Below, one piece after another: positions 4,120 to 7,270 of a DNA stretch of 7,270 nucleotides. Position 1 is the first letter of the stretch. Each line of letters starts with the position of its first letter. The notes under the pieces were generated by a model. It did not search any database. It saw only the letters and a program-made list of their open reading frames with translations, and was not told the DNA's origin. Made by a program: the position numbers and the translations under genes. Source of the stretch: JACRBK01 sp964427955 (GTDB lineage: Bacteria; Chloroflexota; Anaerolineae; Aggregatilineales; Aggregatilineaceae); the NCBI GenBank assembly GCA_964427955.1, contig CAYRWY010000307.1, positions 1 to 7,270 of the forward strand, given 5' to 3'.

Positions 4120-6590
4120 TATTCGTCGCGCAAGACGATCAACGGGCGCAGGCGGACCGGCTGCCAGGCGACCAGGCCCGCGCTCAGCATGGCCAGCAGC
4201 GTCGAGGCCGCGACCACGATCAGGCCGGGCACGACCTCGAACTCCAGCCCGGCGCGCGCTTCGGCCATGTTGATCCCGGCAATGGCGACCGCCACGCCGA
4301 TGATCCCCAGGAAGCCCGCCAGGAAGCCCAGCAAGCCATGTTCCAGCAGCAGGGTGCCGAGCACGTCCCGGCTGCTGAAGCCTACGGCTTTGAGAATCCC
4401 CATTTCACGGCGGCGCTCGTACATCGCCAGCCCGACTGAGTTCGCGATCAGCGCGACGCCCGCCGCCAGCGCCAGTCCGGCGACCACGACCGCGAAGATC
4501 AGCAGATTCTTGAGCATCCGCGTGACCATATCGCGCAGGTCGGCGGCGCTGAACACGATGGCATCCGGCAGAGCACGGCCTAACCGGGTCGTGACATCGC
4601 GCAGACGGTCGGTCGACACCTCGCCGAGCAGGGTCACCGCCGTATCCGTGCCGCCGATCTCCACCAGCAGGTCCTTGCTCACGACCGCGCCCTGAGAGAC
4701 GGACAGCAGCCCGCTGTCGTCCTTGAGGGTGTACGTTCCGGCCAGGGTGAGAGGGCGCGACTCGCCCTGCGGCGTGGTGATCGTGATCGTCGATCCGACC
4801 GGGAGCGAGTCGGGAACCCCATAGTATGGCAGGTAAACGCTATCAGGCATGCTGCCCCAGGGATCGCCGCTCAGATCCAGGTCCCAGGGCGTCTCGCGAC
4901 CCTCCAGCCGCAGCAGGTCGAGCGTCAGCGCCGCGCCGTCCGATCCGGTGGCCCGGACCGACAGCAGCGGAAGCTGGTAGCGCGCCTGCACCTTCTGGAC
5001 CGGGTAGCCCGCCAGCGCCGCATTGACTTGATCGAGTTGGCCCGTGCTGGCGAAAATGGCCAGGTTGGTGCCGTCGATGGAGCCGCTCCGGCTGGTGAAC
5101 TGGTTCTGCGCGTTCAGGATGGTGTTGGCCGAAAAGCCAATCGCGAACACCCCGACGAACAGCGCGCACAGGGCGAAGATGGTCCGGATCTGCTGGCGGC
5201 GCAGGTTGTTGCGTGCCAACCCGATCCGGCCCAGGCGCGGCAGCGGCAAGCGCACCATGACGAACAACGCCACACCCAGCACCAGGCCCAACACGATCAG
5301 CCCGGCGATGGCGACCCCGATCACCCCTGCACCCAGCACCGGCGATCCCATGATCGTGCTGGTCAGCAGCCAGAACGGGATCACCAGCAGCAGCCCCGTT
5401 GCCAGCGAATGCCAGCGCGCATGGCGGAACGGCAGATCGCGCAGCAGCGCCGAGGGACGAATCCCGCTGGCGCGCAGGATGGCATACACCCCGAAAATCA
5501 GCGTCGTGCCGATCCCGGCCAGCATCCCCTCCACCAGCAGCACCGGATCGATGGACCAGTCGAACAACATCGATCCCATCCGTTCCAGCGATTGGGTCAG
5601 CGGGATCGAGAACAGGATCGCAGCCCCGGCGCCCAGCAGGCTGCCCGCCAACCCCAACAGGGCGGTTTCCACGCCAAACAGAGCGATCAGATCGCGCTGG
5701 CGGTAACCCATCGTCTTCAGCATGGCGATCTCGGTGGTGCGGCGTGCCAGCAAGACCTGCATGGTATTCGCCACGCCGATCCCGCCGACCAGCAGGCCGA
5801 GAATCCCCGCGCCCTTGAGCATGAAATCGAAGACGTCATGCACTTTTTGGTTATCGACCCGCACAGTCTCCGGGGTGGAGACGAACCAGCCGGTATTCAC
5901 CAGTTCGTCCACAGTCTCCGGGCTGACGCCGATCAGCGTCGCGCCGGTGGCCGCGTCGGGCCGCCGCGTGATCTGGCTGGCGGTTTGCAGGCTGTAGACG
6001 ACCTTGTCGCCCAACAGATCCGGCGTCGATTGGATCACCGCCGCGACGTACAGGCGGGTCGGCACGCCGCCCACTTCGTCGGTCAGGGTGAAACTGTCGC
6101 CCATGTCCAGGCCGAGCTTGCGCGACAGATCGCGGGTAATCGCGGCGGTGCCGGGATGAGCGAGCGCCTCGGCCAGTGTCATATCTTTCGGCTCGCGCAG
6201 GGTTACCTGCCCAACCATCGGGTAATGGTCGGGATCGACGCCCTGGGTGCGGACTACGAAATAGGCATGGCCGGTGTCGTCCGGCTTGATAATCTGCCAA
6301 AGCCGGGTCGCCGTCAGGCTGTATTCGCGAATTTTCCCTTCGGCCCGGAGTTGATCGAGCTGGGCGATTTGCTCGGCGGTCAGGTAGGCGTCCTCGCGCT
6401 CGACGGTGGCATCGCCGCCCAGTACCACGCGCGGGTCCAGCAGTATGGTCTCGGAGATGATCTCGGTCAGGATTTGCATGGAGACCAGCGACATCACCCC
6501 GAACGCCACGCAGATCATCGCCAGCAGGGTGCGCTGGCCGCTGCGCCACAGTGAACGCAGCGCGTAATGGAGGTAAAAGCGCGTCTTCAT
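4119..6590 (-). CDS. ABC transporter permease with two FtsX domains (MacB/LolE-like, type VII)
   Basis: An 823-residue inner-membrane protein. N-terminal KTRFYLHYALRSLWRSGQRTLLAM leads into TM1 (about 21-45). An extracytoplasmic MacB-like domain spans about 46-255. The first FtsX domain (about 256-380) has three membrane segments and the cytoplasmic coupling motif RRTTEIAMLKTMGYRQRDLI (283-302). Two further segments (about 395-446) and a seventh (468-490) follow. A second extracytoplasmic domain covers 491-690, and the second FtsX domain (about 693-820) has RRREMGILKAVGFSSRDVL (726-744). Ten segments in total match double-FtsX permeases of the YbbP/SalY type. Such permeases pair with a LolD/MacB-like ATPase and either export substrates (lipids, peptides, antibiotics) or transmit force across the membrane; the substrate here cannot be told. 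Its ATG overlaps the ATPase stop (ATGA, 6587-6590), with GGAG at 6599-6602, indicating translational coupling. The stop TAG shares one base with repeat copy B; the C-terminus looks intact. Confidence 0.95.
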   Translation of the reverse strand: MKTRFYLHYALRSLWRSGQRTLLAMICVAFGVMSLVSMQILTEIISETILLDPRVVLGGDATVEREDAYLTAEQIAQLDQLRAEGKIREYSLTATRLWQIIKPDDTGHAYFVVRTQGVDPDHYPMVGQVTLREPKDMTLAEALAHPGTAAITRDLSRKLGLDMGDSFTLTDEVGGVPTRLYVAAVIQSTPDLLGDKVVYSLQTASQITRRPDAATGATLIGVSPETVDELVNTGWFVSTPETVRVDNQKVHDVFDFMLKGAGILGLLVGGIGVANTMQVLLARRTTEIAMLKTMGYRQRDLIALFGVETALLGLAGSLLGAGAAILFSIPLTQSLERMGSMLFDWSIDPVLLVEGMLAGIGTTLIFGVYAILRASGIRPSALLRDLPFRHARWHSLATGLLLVIPFWLLTSTIMGSPVLGAGVIGVAIAGLIVLGLVLGVALFVMVRLPLPRLGRIGLARNNLRRQQIRTIFALCALFVGVFAIGFSANTILNAQNQFTSRSGSIDGTNLAIFASTGQLDQVNAALAGYPVQKVQARYQLPLLSVRATGSDGAALTLDLLRLEGRETPWDLDLSGDPWGSMPDSVYLPYYGVPDSLPVGSTITITTPQGESRPLTLAGTYTLKDDSGLLSVSQGAVVSKDLLVEIGGTDTAVTLLGEVSTDRLRDVTTRLGRALPDAIVFSAADLRDMVTRMLKNLLIFAVVVAGLALAAGVALIANSVGLAMYERRREMGILKAVGFSSRDVLGTLLLEHGLLGFLAGFLGIIGVAVAIAGINMAEARAGLEFEVVPGLIVVAASTLLAMLSAGLVAWQPVRLRPLIVLRDE

Positions 6591-7270
6591 CGCCGACTCT
6601 CCACCGGGACGGCTTGAAGCTGGTACGACAGCGGATCATCGGGGGGCTGAACCAGCCGCCCATCCACCAGGTGCAGAATGCGGTCGGCCTGCTGCGCCAC
6701 TTTCGGATCGTGGGTGGCGACGATCAGTGTCACGCCCAATTCATCGCGCAGACGGTTGAACAGATCGAGCACCTGCACGCCGGTCTTGCTGTCGAGATTG
6801 CCGGTTGGCTCGTCGGCCAGCAGCAGGGAGGGCTGCGTCACCAGCGCCCGCGCGATGGCGACGCGCTGCTGCTCCCCGCCCGACAGTTGGTGCGGACGAT
6901 GGCGCATCCGTTCGCCCAACCCGACCAGTTCCAACATCCGGCGTGCGAGGCTGCTGGCCTGGCGGCGCTGATCGCTGACGTAGAGCGGCACTTCGACATT
7001 TTCCTGCGCGGTCAGCGTCGGAATCAGGTTGAACGACTGGAAGACGATGCCGATTTTCTGGTTGCGAATGCGCGCCAGTTTGTGTTCGGGCAGCCGGGTA
7101 ATGTCGATGCCATCGATCGCGATCTGCCCGCCGGATACGCTGTCGATCCCGGCCAGGATGCCGAGCAGGGTCGATTTGCCGGAGCCGGACGGCCCGGTGA
7201 GCGCGATCCATTCGCCGCGCGCGATCTCGAACGAAATCCCATTCAAGATCGGGACCTGCTGACCGGCCAG
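6587..7270 (-). CDS. ABC transporter ATP-binding protein (LolD/MacB-like), N-terminus outside window
   Basis: A peripheral cytoplasmic ATPase that powers the permease encoded directly downstream. 227 residues are visible. The frame stays open to the window edge, beginning LAGQQVPILNGISFEI, so roughly the first 10-25 residues are missing. An internal TTG at 7244-7246 should not be taken as the start, since it would remove the first conserved strand. All nucleotide-binding motifs are present (numbering from the edge): Walker A GPSGSGKST (26-34), Q-loop FQSFNLIPTLTAQENV (77-92), signature LSGGEQQRVAIARAL (129-143), Walker B LLLADEPTGNLD (149-160) with catalytic Glu154, and H-loop ATHD with His187. 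The FNLIPTLTAQENV and LADEPTGNLD wording is typical of the LolD/MacB/FtsE branch of ABC ATPases. The C-terminal tail after VDGRLVQ is short. It overlaps the permease start by 4 bases, forming an operon whose promoter lies to the right of the window. Confidence 0.96.
   Translation of the reverse strand: MAGQQVPILNGISFEIARGEWIALTGPSGSGKSTLLGILAGIDSVSGGQIAIDGIDITRLPEHKLARIRNQKIGIVFQSFNLIPTLTAQENVEVPLYVSDQRRQASSLARRMLELVGLGERMRHRPHQLSGGEQQRVAIARALVTQPSLLLADEPTGNLDSKTGVQVLDLFNRLRDELGVTLIVATHDPKVAQQADRILHLVDGRLVQPPDDPLSYQLQAVPVESRR

Noticed and set aside
5028..6554. A 508-codon open frame on the plus strand opposite the permease gene.
   Set aside because: Its translation is a low-complexity mix of Gln, Arg, His, Asp and Ala with no domain, as expected for the antisense of a GC-rich gene. 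The minus-strand permease has full family motifs.
1..7270. tRNA genes, rRNA, CRISPR arrays, transposase genes, riboswitches.
   Set aside because: No cloverleaf, regular spacer-repeat series, transposase motif or recognisable riboswitch core was seen by eye on either strand. A covariance-model scan was not possible here.

Overview
The window looks like an ordinary chromosomal stretch of a fairly GC-rich bacterium, most likely a member of the Chloroflexota (Anaerolineae-like). This is an inference from protein style. One lipoprotein has a Pro/Thr-rich linker followed by a QPRRGFGKLWR-type module of a kind I associate with that phylum, there are small STAS/SpoIIAA-like proteins, and the intergenic spaces hold GC-rich palindromic repeats. 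I see no phage, plasmid, transposase, CRISPR array, tRNA or rRNA.

Layout. Positions 1-307 (minus) hold the N-terminal part of a Glu/Leu/Phe/Val-type glutamate dehydrogenase that runs off the left edge. Upstream of it, and separated by a rho-independent terminator (394-423), is a small lipoprotein gene (442-864, minus). A plus-strand gene for a small STAS/SpoIIAA-like protein follows (1120-1512, with a good promoter at 1054-1082). Next come a palindromic repeat element (copy A, 1520-1662), a second lipoprotein (1761-2489, minus) and an AMMECR1/AmmeMemoRadiSam system protein A gene (2601-3215, minus). A divergent control region full of GTTAA boxes (about 3216-3351) separates it from a second small STAS-like gene (3352-3729, plus), which ends in a strong terminator. 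Positions 3730-4118 carry no gene but are packed with hairpins: the terminator, a partial repeat (copy C) and a full repeat element (copy B, 3895-4119). The right third is a minus-strand operon in which an ABC ATPase (6587-7270, N-terminus off the window) overlaps by 4 bases the gene for an 823-residue MacB/FtsX-type permease (4119-6590).

How the genes work together. Only the ATPase and permease clearly form one machine, an inner-membrane type VII (LolCDE/MacB-like) exporter or mechanotransmission complex of unknown substrate. The other genes appear to be separately transcribed single-gene units, judging by their own promoters and terminators and by the changes of strand.

The most notable non-genic signals are a MITE-like repeat present in two full copies, both between convergent genes and both with terminal inverted repeats and nested hairpins, and a compact operator-like region in front of the 3352 gene. 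I did not find a convincing new multi-gene system.
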